64,000 nt of DNA from Fuerstiella sp. (lineage in GTDB: Bacteria; Planctomycetota; Planctomycetia; Planctomycetales; Planctomycetaceae), in the NCBI GenBank assembly GCA_022447225.1, contig JAKVAZ010000004.1, forward strand, positions 1 through 64,000, given 5' to 3'. This document shows, piece after piece, positions 39,444 to 49,047 of this stretch. Below the pieces are notes generated by a model that saw only the letters and a list, made by a program, of their open reading frames with translations, had not been told where the DNA came from and did not search any database. The position numbers and the translations under genes are program-made. Positions within the stretch are counted from its first letter, which is position 1. Each line of letters starts with the position of its first letter.

Positions 39444-40997
39444 ATGGAACACAAGATCAAACGCGGAACGCTGCTCATCGCCAGCTTCCTGACACTTGTC
39501 GCAGCGGGTGCCGGATTTGCGACACGAGGTGCGGCAGGTCCGGCCTGGGCCAAAATGGGAATCGGCCCCGGCGAATTTGGATCGATCATGGGCGCCGGTT
39601 TCATCGGGTTCGGGTTTGTCATCATGATCGGTGGAATTCTGGTAGAAAAATTTGGATATAAGAAACTGCTGCTGCTGGCCGTCGGTTTGCACCTGGTCAG
39701 TGCCGCCATGATGTTCATGACACCATCATTGTACGATGGCTGGGTGGAGTCTGCAGGACAGTCGGAAGCCACAAATGGGGCCATTCAACTGCTTTGGATC
39801 AGCGTGTTGATATTCTCGATTTGTGCGGGCCTCTACGAAGCAGTCATCAATCCGCTGGTCGGACAACTTTACCCGGAGAATCAAACGCACTATCTGAATG
39901 TGCTGCATGCAGGTTGGCCGGGTGGATTGATTGTAGGTGGGCTGGTTGCTGCCGCCTTTCAGAACGAAACAGCCTGGGTACAGGAGATTCCCTGGCATTA
40001 CGCACTTTCGGCATACTCACTTGTTCTCGTGCTTATCACACTAATGGTGATTAGTCAGCAATTCCCGAAATCGGTTTCCGAAAGTGGAAAATCGTCGTTC
40101 GGCGTTCTGTTTAGCTGCTTCGCTTCCATTCCTTTTCTGCTGCTGTTGGTGCTGCATGCGTTGATCGGCTACATGGAACTTGGCGTTGACTCATGGATGA
40201 CGCGTCTGATGGAGAACCTTGTCGAGAACTCTGTCACGGTCTTGATCTACACGTCGGTGTTAATGTTCGTGCTGCGGTTCTTTGCAGGGCCGATTGTCCA
40301 CAAGATCAATCCGATCGGCCTTCTGCTGGCCAGTTCCGTGATTGCGGTGCTGGGACTGCTATGGTTGGGTACTGAAATTAAGAGCGTGGCAGTCATCTTC
40401 GCTGCAGCCACTCTTTACAGCTTCGGCAAAGCCTTTCTATGGCCAACCATGCTTGCAGTTGCCGGAGAACGTTATCCCCAATGCGGTGCTGTATCAATGA
40501 GTGCGCTTGGTGCTGCAGGAATGATCTCAGTTGGATTTGTAGGTGGGGCAATGATCGGTGCTCAGCAGAGTGAATCAATGAATTTAGCCCTGGAGGAAAG
40601 CTCCCCTGAAACCTACAGTCGCTACTTTGAAGGAACACAGGAAAAGTTTCTCGGATACGATTTCCGTATACTGAACCCCGGACTTCAACAGGCAGCAATG
40701 GAAGACAAGCTGGATGAGGCTCTGGTCAATATTGACGGTCGAGAAGGAATGTCCGACGAAGACAAATCTGCACGGAAAGAACTCATTCAGAACAACTTTG
40801 AAGCTGACAGTCAGGCAATCAAGATGGCGTTCAACGCCGGTGGACGTCGCGCACTAACGCTCACGGCTACGGTTCCGGGGGCAATGGTCATCGGTTTTTT
40901 GATTCTGGCCCTCTATTACAAGTCGATTGGAGGTTATAAAGTTATTCGTCTGGATGAACAGAATGGCGAGTCGGCGACGTCGGTTGAATCAACCTGA
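39444..40997 (+). CDS. Major facilitator superfamily transporter with a large late loop
   Basis: This 517-aa polytopic membrane protein has about 12 hydrophobic segments. AGGAG lies eight bases before ATG 39444, so this start is preferred over GTG 39420. The first half shows a loop-2-like sequence (GGILVEKFGYKK near 71-82). Between the last two membrane segments (about residues 380-470) is a hydrophilic insert of roughly 90 residues rich in Glu, Asp and Gln, which most MFS proteins lack. The substrate is unknown. Sugar or sugar-acid uptake is plausible in this phylum but not shown by the neighbours. Confidence 0.85.
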   Translation: MEHKIKRGTLLIASFLTLVAAGAGFATRGAAGPAWAKMGIGPGEFGSIMGAGFIGFGFVIMIGGILVEKFGYKKLLLLAVGLHLVSAAMMFMTPSLYDGWVESAGQSEATNGAIQLLWISVLIFSICAGLYEAVINPLVGQLYPENQTHYLNVLHAGWPGGLIVGGLVAAAFQNETAWVQEIPWHYALSAYSLVLVLITLMVISQQFPKSVSESGKSSFGVLFSCFASIPFLLLLVLHALIGYMELGVDSWMTRLMENLVENSVTVLIYTSVLMFVLRFFAGPIVHKINPIGLLLASSVIAVLGLLWLGTEIKSVAVIFAAATLYSFGKAFLWPTMLAVAGERYPQCGAVSMSALGAAGMISVGFVGGAMIGAQQSESMNLALEESSPETYSRYFEGTQEKFLGYDFRILNPGLQQAAMEDKLDEALVNIDGREGMSDEDKSARKELIQNNFEADSQAIKMAFNAGGRRALTLTATVPGAMVIGFLILALYYKSIGGYKVIRLDEQNGESATSVEST

Positions 40998-41582
40998 GAC
41001 TGATTGCGGAACTTCGCACATCAGAGATCTGATTCAATCTCTCGGCCCTCATTTTTTGCATACGTCCCGTTCGAATTCCTTATCAACGGCTAAACCCATA
41101 AACCCAGGTGTGCTTCCGTCGCGCCGCAGGTGTTATTGCATTACTGAGTGTCTGCCGTTTCCGTGGTTCTGCCATGAATCCGGCGTACCGCCGCAAAACG
41201 TTACCGTGTAAAATTGGTTCCTCGCCGACAGTTTATTTCCGTGGTGGGGACAAACCGGACACAATCCGTCTTAGTCAGACAGGTCGTCGTCAAATGGCAG
41301 AATATGTCTGCTATCTGACTGACGCTGCCTTCGATTCTCAGATGCCGTGAATCAGGTCATTTTCGCGACCAAATCAACAGCAGTCCGAATCGCAATGACA
41401 TCAATTCCTGGGTAACGACAGTTTTATATTGCAGCCGTCCGTCTGTCTTCAACGTCCTTCGAATGAATGAACCCGCTAATAACAATCGGAATCCGGCCGT
41501 CAATCGGTGTCTGCGATTGCGGAATCCAAATGATGTGGTCACGATCTGAGGAACTGCTCGAACACTGTTCAGGACTTCTCTT
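40998..41582. other. Intergenic region before mtaB
   Basis: These 585 bases hold no frame I can support. The best is an 80-codon plus-strand frame at 41108-41350 with no ribosome-binding site or recognisable motif. I see no strong hairpin, T-run or RNA gene. The mtaB promoter must lie here. Confidence 0.4.
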
Positions 41583-42875
41583 GTGGTGACTGCCGAACGC
41601 ACAGCCCGACTGGTAACTTTAGGTTGCAAAGTAAACCAGTACGAAACCCAACTGGTCCGCGAATCACTGCGCGCCAGTGGATATCGCGAGGCCACTGAAG
41701 ACGAATCGGCCGATCTGTGTATCGTTAACACATGTACTGTAACAAATACCGGCGACTCGAAATCCCGACAGGTAATTCGCCAGCTGGCTCGAAAGAATCC
41801 CGGCACCAGGACGATCGTCATGGGTTGCTATGCGACTCGTGACCCTCAGACAGTCAGTGAGTTACCAAATGTGATTGAGGTCGTGACTGACAAACGGGAG
41901 TTGCCGGATGTACTGAGTCGATTCGGCATTGTGGATATGCCGACGGGAATCAGTGGGTTTGAAGGTCGGCACCGCGCTTTTGTGAAGGTCCAGGACGGCT
42001 GTATCCTGAAGTGTTCTTACTGCATTATTCCGACCGTGCGTCCGGGACTGCACAGTCGTCGCCCTGTGGATATTGAAGATGAGTTGCGCCGACTGATTGA
42101 CAACGGATATCGTGAAATCGTCATTAGCGGTGTCCACATCGGCCACTACGGCATCGACACGAATCATCTCAAACCGGGAACAAAGCCGGAACGTCTCTGG
42201 GATTTACTCCGCCGACTCGACCGAATTCCAGGAAATTGGCGGATGCGGCTGTCCAGTATCGAGATGATCGAAGTCAATGATGACTTTATCAGAGCCGCTC
42301 GTGACTGTGAACACCTGTGCCCGCAGTTTCACCCGGCGCTACAGAGTGGTTCCGAAGCGGTCCTCAATCGTATGAAGCGGCGATATCGAGTGTCAGGATT
42401 CCTGAAACGGATTGACCAGGTTCGCCAGATGCTGGGAGACGATCCGGCAATGACAACCGACGTTATTGTTGGTTTTCCCGGTGAGACAGATCAGGAATTC
42501 CAGGAGACTCTGGAAACATGTCGTCAGGCTCGGTTCATGAAAGTACACGTATTTCCGTTCAGTCGTCGTGACGGTACTCAGGCTGCCGAGTTCCCGGATC
42601 AGGTTCACGGAAATGTGATTCGGGATCGGGTACAGCAACTGAGCAACCTGGAACGTGATCTGGCGTTGAGATTCTACAACAGCCGTATCGATAGTGGAGC
42701 GGAGTTGCAGGTACTCGCAGAACGAGTGTCAGAACAAACACCGGGGTACGTTCGGGGTACGGATCAATGGTATATGCCGGTAGAATTTCCTGGTGGTGAT
42801 TCAGACTTGGGTCGGTTCGTCAGTTGCAGAGCAATATCAGCGACTCGACATGGCGTCTCCGCAGTGCGAATTTAG
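41583..42875 (+). CDS. mtaB: tRNA (N6-threonylcarbamoyladenosine-37-C2)-methylthiotransferase
   Basis: This 430-aa radical-SAM methylthiotransferase converts t6A37 to ms2t6A37 in tRNA. The N-terminal UPF0004 domain supplies one cluster through Cys15, Cys51 and Cys82 (GCKVNQYE, VNTCTVTN, MGCYATR). The radical-SAM triad is CILKCSYC at 140-147. FPGETDQEF near 302 and a C-terminal TRAM-like region complete the family layout. CKVNQYET rather than CQMN places it with MtaB, not MiaB. The start is GTG at 41583, and a second GTG follows immediately. Confidence 0.93.
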   Translation: MVTAERTARLVTLGCKVNQYETQLVRESLRASGYREATEDESADLCIVNTCTVTNTGDSKSRQVIRQLARKNPGTRTIVMGCYATRDPQTVSELPNVIEVVTDKRELPDVLSRFGIVDMPTGISGFEGRHRAFVKVQDGCILKCSYCIIPTVRPGLHSRRPVDIEDELRRLIDNGYREIVISGVHIGHYGIDTNHLKPGTKPERLWDLLRRLDRIPGNWRMRLSSIEMIEVNDDFIRAARDCEHLCPQFHPALQSGSEAVLNRMKRRYRVSGFLKRIDQVRQMLGDDPAMTTDVIVGFPGETDQEFQETLETCRQARFMKVHVFPFSRRDGTQAAEFPDQVHGNVIRDRVQQLSNLERDLALRFYNSRIDSGAELQVLAERVSEQTPGYVRGTDQWYMPVEFPGGDSDLGRFVSCRAISATRHGVSAVRI

Positions 42876-43043
42876 TTACCGTTGTCGAATATCTGCGATT
42901 TAGGACGGTAGTCTCATATCCGTTCATTAACGGATCGATATTCTCCTGGATAACATTACGACTGTCAGGGAAACCGGCGGTCAGTCATTACGCAGGGTCG
43001 AAAAACGCCGGAACCGACTGAATTACGACGAGGGGCCTGTTCG

Positions 43044-43748
43044 ATGACGGTATTGATTGCGATCGAAGGGATCGACGGGGCCGGAAAAGGGACTCAGGCC
43101 GGACTGATCACCCGACGACTGCGTGATCTCGGTTATCAAACTGATTCGATTCAGTTCCCGCGTTATTCGGCCACTTCGTTCGGCGAAGCGATAGGTGATT
43201 TTCTGAATGGTCGCTTCGGCTCACTTGAAGACGTCCATCCTCAACTTGCGGCCGTCCTGTATGCCGGTGACCGATTTGAATCGCTGAGTGTGTTGCAGGA
43301 ATCAATGAAGTCAAACGATGTCGTGGTGCTGGATCGATTTACTGCGAGCAACTTTGCTCATCAGTCTGCCAAATTACCGGGACCAGAACGCGCCAAACTC
43401 GTCGACTGGATCGATGACATCGAACACCGTGTGTTCGGTCTGCCTCGTCCGAATCTCAACGTCCTGCTGGAAATTTCATCCAGCTGGAGTCGAGAACTGG
43501 TAGGTCGCAAAAATGAGCGGGACTACACTTCAGACGAGGCTGACATTCAGGAAGACGATCAGTCATATTTGGAACGCGTGCGAGAGTGTTACCTCAGCAT
43601 TGCAGAATCGCAGCCGAACTGGCGTGTTGTGGAGTGCCTTGGCGAAGCTGGAGATTTGCGAGCCGTTCAGGAAATCAGTGACGACATTCTCGCATGTGTC
43701 AGGCCGCTTTTAAGTGATCTACCGAATCAGGCGGCTCGTTCTCACTAA
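43044..43748 (+). CDS. tmk: Thymidylate kinase
   Basis: This 234-aa kinase phosphorylates dTMP to dTDP. The P-loop is EGIDGAGKGTQA (8-19), with lysine following the second glycine pair. The DR(F/Y) motif is VLDRFTASNFAHQ near 96-108 and lines the dTMP site. A lid segment rich in Arg and Asp lies around 150-165. Its last 50 bases overlap the end of scpB on the opposite strand. Confidence 0.92.
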   Translation: MTVLIAIEGIDGAGKGTQAGLITRRLRDLGYQTDSIQFPRYSATSFGEAIGDFLNGRFGSLEDVHPQLAAVLYAGDRFESLSVLQESMKSNDVVVLDRFTASNFAHQSAKLPGPERAKLVDWIDDIEHRVFGLPRPNLNVLLEISSSWSRELVGRKNERDYTSDEADIQEDDQSYLERVRECYLSIAESQPNWRVVECLGEAGDLRAVQEISDDILACVRPLLSDLPNQAARSH

Positions 43749-44523
43749 GTGGCTCGGCATCATCGGCGATATCGTCATCTCGTGTATCAACCTTAGTCCT
43801 GATCCCGTTACCAGTGTCAGGAAAAGTACGTTGACGGGGGTTTCGAGACAGTGAAGCATAGTCCGGAAGATCCTCAAGTCGACGAAGTCCAAACATGTCC
43901 AGAAAGGCGCGAGTCGTAGCATACAAAAACGGCCGGCCCAGCGAATCGTCTTCCCCCGCCACTCGAATAAGACCTCGATCAATGAGCTGACGAATCAGAT
44001 CCGTGGACTGTACGCCCCGTACAGCTTCTACGTCAGCACGGGTAACCGGTTGCTGGTAGGCAATGATCGTGAGAGTCTCCTGCGCCGGCTGGGACAACTT
44101 CATACGGTTCTGTCGTTGGTGCAGTCGATCCAGCCATCCCGCCAGGGCAGGGCGGGTCAACAGCTGATAACCCGCCGCAGTTTGCTGTATCCGGAAAGCC
44201 GACAGACACCGATCATAACTGGCATTGAGTAGAGCCGTCAGCTGATGAACTTCTGCAGCATCGACGAGACGTGCCACTCGCGCCAGACGACTCGCTGATG
44301 CTGAGCGTGTGATGATCAGAGCAGCCTCAAGCCGCGCCATCCGGTTCGACCGCAGCAGAGACCCGTCCGGACGCATCAGTGAAGTATCAATCGTGTGCCG
44401 CAGACGGAAACGCGGCTCACACAGTAATGCTATCCGCAAACGTTCACTGGTGTTTGCAGAGCCTGAGACACAACGGCTACGAAGTGTGGTTCCCGGTTGC
44501 TGCAACCGAATCGCAGACAACAT
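43699..44523 (-). CDS. scpB: Segregation and condensation protein B
   Basis: This 274-aa winged-helix protein partners ScpA and SMC in chromosome condensation. The diagnostic stretch SQPAQETLTIIAYQQPVTRADVEAVRGV lies about 140-167, followed by the second winged helix (LIRVAGEDDSLGRPFLYATT, 184-203). The protein is longer than usual, with about 65 extra N-terminal residues and an acidic C-terminal tail. scpA is not adjacent. Its ATG overlaps the stop of the upstream 197-aa gene by one base, so the two are translationally coupled. It is convergent with tmk, with a 50-base overlap. Confidence 0.9.
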   Translation of the reverse strand: MLSAIRLQQPGTTLRSRCVSGSANTSERLRIALLCEPRFRLRHTIDTSLMRPDGSLLRSNRMARLEAALIITRSASASRLARVARLVDAAEVHQLTALLNASYDRCLSAFRIQQTAAGYQLLTRPALAGWLDRLHQRQNRMKLSQPAQETLTIIAYQQPVTRADVEAVRGVQSTDLIRQLIDRGLIRVAGEDDSLGRPFLYATTRAFLDMFGLRRLEDLPDYASLSRNPRQRTFPDTGNGIRTKVDTRDDDIADDAEPLSENEPPDSVDHLKAA

Positions 44524-45116
44524 CAGTTCTCTCGACGATCAGGAATGTCAGGGTGTGTTGAATGCCATTCCTCAATTTGATGAACAACGTCCGCTACAAC
44601 CTGTCGGTCGGAGCTGCCAATAGATGCAAAGCGGTACTGAACACTCTGATTCCGTGTCGGAACAAACGCCGCAAATCCCACTGAACCCGGCTCTCCTGGC
44701 GTGAACCATACTGTTCTGGTAACCCCCAAATGAGACAGATTCAGGAGTCCACGAGTGGCACTCCGCACCTCTGATGTTGCTGGTGAGTCTGCAGGATTGT
44801 TGTGTGTCGACCTGGTCAGACCAGGAATCTCCATTGTCGATTCCACCTCACCAACATCAGAACGTGAAGCATCCAGAAGTTCGACTTCGAATTCCGCTGG
44901 CTGTTCGTGTCGGGAGCTCAGGCCCGTGGAATCGCCAAACATGGATTCAAAATCATCGGGATCTCCGGAAAATTCATGATTCTCCGCGGCACCCAGGTCT
45001 GTATTTCCAAACCCGGTGTCCTTTTCGGGTGGCCGAAGAAGAACTAATGCCGGAACCACGATAAGCGGCATCATCAGAATCAGCGTAGACAGCGGTCCGC
45101 CACGTGAGGAATCCAT
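44523..45116 (-). CDS. Uncharacterised membrane-anchored protein coupled to scpB
   Basis: This 197-aa protein has one N-terminal hydrophobic segment (about residues 8-27, SxLILMMPLIVVPALVLL). A long acidic, Ser/Thr-rich low-complexity stretch follows to about 115, then a more ordered C-terminal domain with WFTPGEPGSVGFAAF near 140. I do not recognise the family. ATG 45116 is preferred over GTG 45125. Its stop overlaps the scpB start, so the products may be needed together, perhaps at the division or segregation site (inference). Confidence 0.6.
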   Translation of the reverse strand: MDSSRGGPLSTLILMMPLIVVPALVLLRPPEKDTGFGNTDLGAAENHEFSGDPDDFESMFGDSTGLSSRHEQPAEFEVELLDASRSDVGEVESTMEIPGLTRSTHNNPADSPATSEVRSATRGLLNLSHLGVTRTVWFTPGEPGSVGFAAFVPTRNQSVQYRFASIGSSDRQVVADVVHQIEEWHSTHPDIPDRREN

Positions 45117-45300
45117 TCCATACACCGTTTCATGTGCGGGAGAGCGATCTGCAGGAGAGGCAGATATTGCCGAAATCTACAAACATCGGCAGAATGTCAC
45201 AATATCATTCACAGGGTGACCCAACAGTGGGTCTGCGGACCGGGTCCCAGAAGACTCTGATTCAGAATGTGTGTGTCTGTGTGTTGAGGAGAAGTAGGGA

Positions 45301-46074
45301 ATGCGGAACTTACGGGAATCCATAACCTGTTTACTGGTCACAGGTCTGCTCGCAGTCGTTGATGTGAAGATTTCGGTCGCCGGGGAAACCAAACAGCACC
45401 CGCTCAGACCTGCCCTGCGTGTTCTTGAGAAAAGTCTCAAAAAAATCCAGGCAATCCCGGCTTACGAGGCCACATTCACTAAGACGGAACGTGTCAATGA
45501 TCGCATGGTCTCTCAAAACATGAAAATGAAGTTTCGCCGGAAACCATTCAGTGTGTATCTGTATTTTATGGGAGAAAACAAGGGTCGAGAAGTAATTTAC
45601 GTTGAGGGGAGCAACAACGGCAACCTCCTTGTTCACGAAACAGGTATCGCCAGCTTTGCCGGAACGCTGAGACTGGCCCCCGGTGATAATCTTGTCATGG
45701 CTGAAAATCGACACCCAATTACAGGGGCAGGTATCGAAAAATTCCTGCTTGTACTGCGAAAGCAGTGGACAAAGGAATCGAAATACGGTGAAACAAGTGT
45801 AAAGTATTTTCGCAACGCGAAACTCGCAGAGATGACCTGCCGGCGAATTGTTGTGACTCATCCGCGACCGCGTCGCCAGTTTCCATTTCACAAAACCGTT
45901 TTATGGATCGACGACGAAAGCGGACTCGCCGTACGACTGCAACAATTCGGATTTCCTGTTCGCAACGATGCAGAACCTCCCGTCGTTGAGGACTATACCT
46001 ATACAGATCTGCGATCAAACGTCCGTATTTCTGATCGTGACTTTGACGAAAACAACCCGAAATATAATTATTAG
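45301..46074 (+). CDS. DUF1571-family secreted protein
   Basis: This 257-aa protein has a signal peptide (hydrophobic core about 9-24) and then a single domain matching the DUF1571 pattern as I recall it. It has an early YEATFTKTERVN strand near 54-65 and MKMKFRRKPFSVYLYF near 73-88. EVIYVEGSNNGNLLVHETG lies near 97-115, and the C terminus is rich in aromatic residues (YTYTDLRSNV). The domain is frequent in planctomycetes and is thought to be an envelope protein with a LolA-like barrel, but no function is established. A purine-rich ribosome-binding site precedes ATG 45301. It may share a transcript with panC. Confidence 0.85.
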   Translation: MRNLRESITCLLVTGLLAVVDVKISVAGETKQHPLRPALRVLEKSLKKIQAIPAYEATFTKTERVNDRMVSQNMKMKFRRKPFSVYLYFMGENKGREVIYVEGSNNGNLLVHETGIASFAGTLRLAPGDNLVMAENRHPITGAGIEKFLLVLRKQWTKESKYGETSVKYFRNAKLAEMTCRRIVVTHPRPRRQFPFHKTVLWIDDESGLAVRLQQFGFPVRNDAEPPVVEDYTYTDLRSNVRISDRDFDENNPKYNY

Positions 46075-46195
46075 TTTCACTCCGTCTGGTCCATCGACGC
46101 AGCCATCCGGAAGACAACCCAGGCTGCCCGTGAGTTCTGTCTCTGTGGTGTTCCGTTTAGTGTTTTGACATTCTGCACTGGTAATTTTCCTGTCC

Positions 46196-47047
46196 ATGGA
46201 CGTTGTTCAGCATCCAGCCGACATACAACAGAGTATTTGTGACCGACGTCGGTCGGGACAAACGATCGGCCTGGTGCCGACGATGGGAGCACTGCATCAA
46301 GGGCATCTAAGCCTGGTTGCTGCAGCGAGGGCTGCATGCGATTGCGTGGTCACCACAATCTTTGTGAACCCGAAGCAGTTTGCCGCCGGAGAAGATTTCG
46401 AGGATTACCCTCGAACGATGGAATCCGATCTGGACTTATGCCGGGCTGCAGACACCGACCTGGTGTTCGCTCCCGCTGCGGGTGACATGTATTTGCCTGA
46501 CTGCCTCACAAAAGTGGAGGTGGCCGACATGGCAAAACTTCTTGAGGGAGAGTCCCGTCCGAACCATTTTAACGGTGTCACGACGATCGTGGCAAAATTA
46601 TTCAACATCACCCTTCCGGACCGGGCATATTTCGGCCAGAAAGATTACCAGCAGCAGATGATTATCCGACGGATGGTCAGGGACCTCAACTGGAATATAG
46701 ACATTGTCACATGCCCAACGATCCGTGAACCGGACGGCCTCGCAATGAGCAGCCGAAACCGATATTTGAGCCCCGTGGAAAGAGACCAGGCCTTAATATT
46801 GAACCGCGTACTTGAACAGGCAGATCGGCTGGCATCAGCCGGTGGGATGAATCCTCAGGCGATTCAAACGGGAATGACCAAAACCCTTAGCAATGCCGAA
46901 GGACTCGAACCGGACTATGCCGTCGTGGTGGATCCGGAGTCTCTGCGCCCGATGGAGAAAGAATCTGGAAACGCGGTTGCACTGCTGGCTGTCCGGGTCG
47001 GCAACACACGTCTGATCGATAACAGAATGCTGACATTCGCTGAGTGA
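46196..47047 (+). CDS. panC: Pantothenate synthetase
   Basis: This 283-aa enzyme joins pantoate and beta-alanine with ATP to make pantothenate for coenzyme A. The nucleotidyltransferase signatures are PTMGALHQGHLSLV (about 28-41) and the KMSKS-like MSSRNRYLSPVE (about 184-195). FGQKDYQQ near 149 is the family's third motif. Length is standard. No panB or panD is next to it. It lies 121 bases after the DUF1571 gene on the same strand. Confidence 0.96.
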   Translation: MDVVQHPADIQQSICDRRRSGQTIGLVPTMGALHQGHLSLVAAARAACDCVVTTIFVNPKQFAAGEDFEDYPRTMESDLDLCRAADTDLVFAPAAGDMYLPDCLTKVEVADMAKLLEGESRPNHFNGVTTIVAKLFNITLPDRAYFGQKDYQQQMIIRRMVRDLNWNIDIVTCPTIREPDGLAMSSRNRYLSPVERDQALILNRVLEQADRLASAGGMNPQAIQTGMTKTLSNAEGLEPDYAVVVDPESLRPMEKESGNAVALLAVRVGNTRLIDNRMLTFAE

Positions 47048-47283
47048 CCGGAATTCGCTACAGTCTGTATTACTGTTGTCAGACTAAATCCCGGTTGGCC
47101 AGGTCAAACCACTTCTTCCCCAGGAACCCGAGTGTTATCCCAACCCGAATGATTACTCAGAAGTAGATCATTGGTCACGCATCACCGACGCTTCAGATTA
47201 CCTTATGACCAGGAGTGACAAGTTCTGCCAGTCACCGCTCATGTAATCCCGGATCCCCCGTCGCTCTCATTTCTGATTCAAAT

Positions 47284-48351
47284 ATGCGAAAAGTGCTTTT
47301 GCGGCTTGTCTACGAACATTTCTGGCAGGTTCGTCCGGTCGGCAACGAGTTACACGTTGGTATCGGATGGTTATATGTCCTTTGGATGGTAGTGGCATTC
47401 GTCTGCGCGCTGATACTGTGGCGAAAAACCCGCAGTATCAGTGAGGTATGCGTCTCACTTGGATTCTGGTCACTGATTCCGGCGGGCCTGATACTGACTG
47501 GCCTTACCGACAGTGAAATCGTTCAACACGGGATTCCGGTATTCGGTTACGGTTTTATGATGTTCGTTGGATTCTCAGCCGGAACGTTACTGGCAGTGCA
47601 TCATGCGAAATACATCGGCATGGATCCTGCGGTGATCATGGACCTGATGATGTGGCTGTTGATCCCGGGACTGGTCGGAGCTCGTTTATTCTATGTATGT
47701 CAGTATCCGGACCGTATCTTTGGACTTCCCGACCGGAATCCACTGTGGTCATTGATGGCACTGTGGGACGGAGGTTTAGTGTTCTACGGGGCTGTCATCG
47801 GCGGCGCGTTCGGCGGCTGGATTTTTTGCCGTCGCCGAAAAATCCGCCCGCTTTTGCTCGGGGATGTTGTCGCTCCGTCGCTGCTTATCGGATCCGGATT
47901 CGGACGCATTGGCTGTTTCCTGTACGGATGCTGTTACGGTGGGGCATGCAGTCTACCCTGGGCCGTACGGTTTCCACCGGACAGCCTGACCTATCAGGTA
48001 CAGCTGAACACAGGAGTCATTCAATCGGGTGCGGTGTCCACTACATCCCTGCATCCAACACAAATCTACAGTTCACTGCTGGCTTTTTGTCTGGCTGGAT
48101 TCCTGACGTGGTGCTTCAGAAGACGAAAGTTCGAAGGCTTTGTGGTGGGATTGACATTCACAATGTACCCAATCAATCGTTTTTTGATTGAGTTCATTCG
48201 TAATGATGAACAGGGACAGCTGGGAACAAGTCTGACAATTTCTCAATGGATCAGTATCGCTTTGTTCACCGGCGGCATCACCATGCTGGTCTGGCTGTCA
48301 AAAACAAATGATTCATTCCAGGTAAACAAACGTAACACTCAACCCGGATAA
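47284..48351 (+). CDS. lgt: Prolipoprotein diacylglyceryl transferase
   Basis: This 355-aa inner-membrane enzyme moves a diacylglyceryl group from phosphatidylglycerol to the lipobox cysteine of prelipoproteins. About seven membrane helices are visible. Family motifs are DGGLVFYGAVIGG near 161-173 and the Lgt signature GSGFGRIGCFLYGCCYGG near 202-219, followed by HPTQIYSS near 257. The Cys-rich variant of the signature (CFLYGCCYGG) is common outside proteobacteria. ATG 47284 was chosen over 47215 because the first helix then lies near the N terminus. A likely substrate is the lipoprotein encoded at 49048-49965. Confidence 0.94.
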   Translation: MRKVLLRLVYEHFWQVRPVGNELHVGIGWLYVLWMVVAFVCALILWRKTRSISEVCVSLGFWSLIPAGLILTGLTDSEIVQHGIPVFGYGFMMFVGFSAGTLLAVHHAKYIGMDPAVIMDLMMWLLIPGLVGARLFYVCQYPDRIFGLPDRNPLWSLMALWDGGLVFYGAVIGGAFGGWIFCRRRKIRPLLLGDVVAPSLLIGSGFGRIGCFLYGCCYGGACSLPWAVRFPPDSLTYQVQLNTGVIQSGAVSTTSLHPTQIYSSLLAFCLAGFLTWCFRRRKFEGFVVGLTFTMYPINRFLIEFIRNDEQGQLGTSLTISQWISIALFTGGITMLVWLSKTNDSFQVNKRNTQPG

Positions 48352-48422
48352 TCTGTTCTCCGCTGCAGTTTGTCTGTCGTCGCTGCTCTCACAATGTATT
48401 TTTGTACCGTGGCAATTGATTC

Positions 48423-48998
48423 GTGTTGAATGAACCTACAGATTACGAACTCATTGACCAAACGCTCGCGGGCCGGACTGACGCATTTGACGCGATTGTT
48501 CACCGACACCAGGCGCGGCTGGTACACAGTCTTGAGCACGCGTTCGGATCGCGGGAAGACGCCCTTGAGGCAGCACAACAGGCGTTCGTTTCGGCCTGGA
48601 AAAATCTGGCGAAGTTCCGGCGTGACGCGGCATTTTATTCATGGTTGTATCGCATTGCATTTAACGCGGCGAAAACAAATCGAAACCGACAACGTATCAG
48701 GACAACGTCACTCAATCGACTTCATGAGTCCGGCCGTCTTCCGTCGGACTCAAATACGGCCACACAACCTGAGGAAACGGCTGCATCAGAAGAACGCGTC
48801 GAACTGGTTCAGCAGGCCATAAGGTCGATTGCCGAGGAATACCGACAGCCGCTTGTACTGCGGGAGATTGACGGAATGTCTTACGATGAGATCGCCCAAA
48901 CGCTCGGAATTCCCGTCGGAACGGTTCGCAGCCGGATCTTTCGAGCCCGTCACGAATTGACTGATCGCCTGAAGCGACTGTTTCCCGACGAAAGGTGA
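48423..48998 (+). CDS. ECF RNA polymerase sigma factor
   Basis: This 191-aa sigma-70 family protein consists of regions 2 and 4 only. Region 2 includes DAFDAIVHRHQARLV near 17-31 and the -10-binding helix FYSWLYRIAFNAAK near 71-84. Region 4 has EYRQPLVLREIDGMSYDEIAQTLGIPVGTVRSRIFRAR (about 140-177), the helix-turn-helix that reads the -35 element. The start is GTG 48423 or TTG 48426. There is no adjacent anti-sigma factor, so its signal is unknown. It follows lgt after 71 bases on the same strand. Confidence 0.9.
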   Translation: MLNEPTDYELIDQTLAGRTDAFDAIVHRHQARLVHSLEHAFGSREDALEAAQQAFVSAWKNLAKFRRDAAFYSWLYRIAFNAAKTNRNRQRIRTTSLNRLHESGRLPSDSNTATQPEETAASEERVELVQQAIRSIAEEYRQPLVLREIDGMSYDEIAQTLGIPVGTVRSRIFRARHELTDRLKRLFPDER

Positions 48999-49047
48999 CA
49001 AAACGACCTGACTGTCGGGCATTCCCCGCATCTGTTTACGACGCTGG

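Noticed and set aside
41108-41350. 80-codon plus-strand frame before mtaB
   Set aside because: GTG start without a Shine-Dalgarno sequence, no motif and no membrane or signal character.
45268-45285. GT-rich tract before the DUF1571 gene
   Set aside because: Imperfect and short, with no periodic repeat unit that would support a slippage or recombination role.
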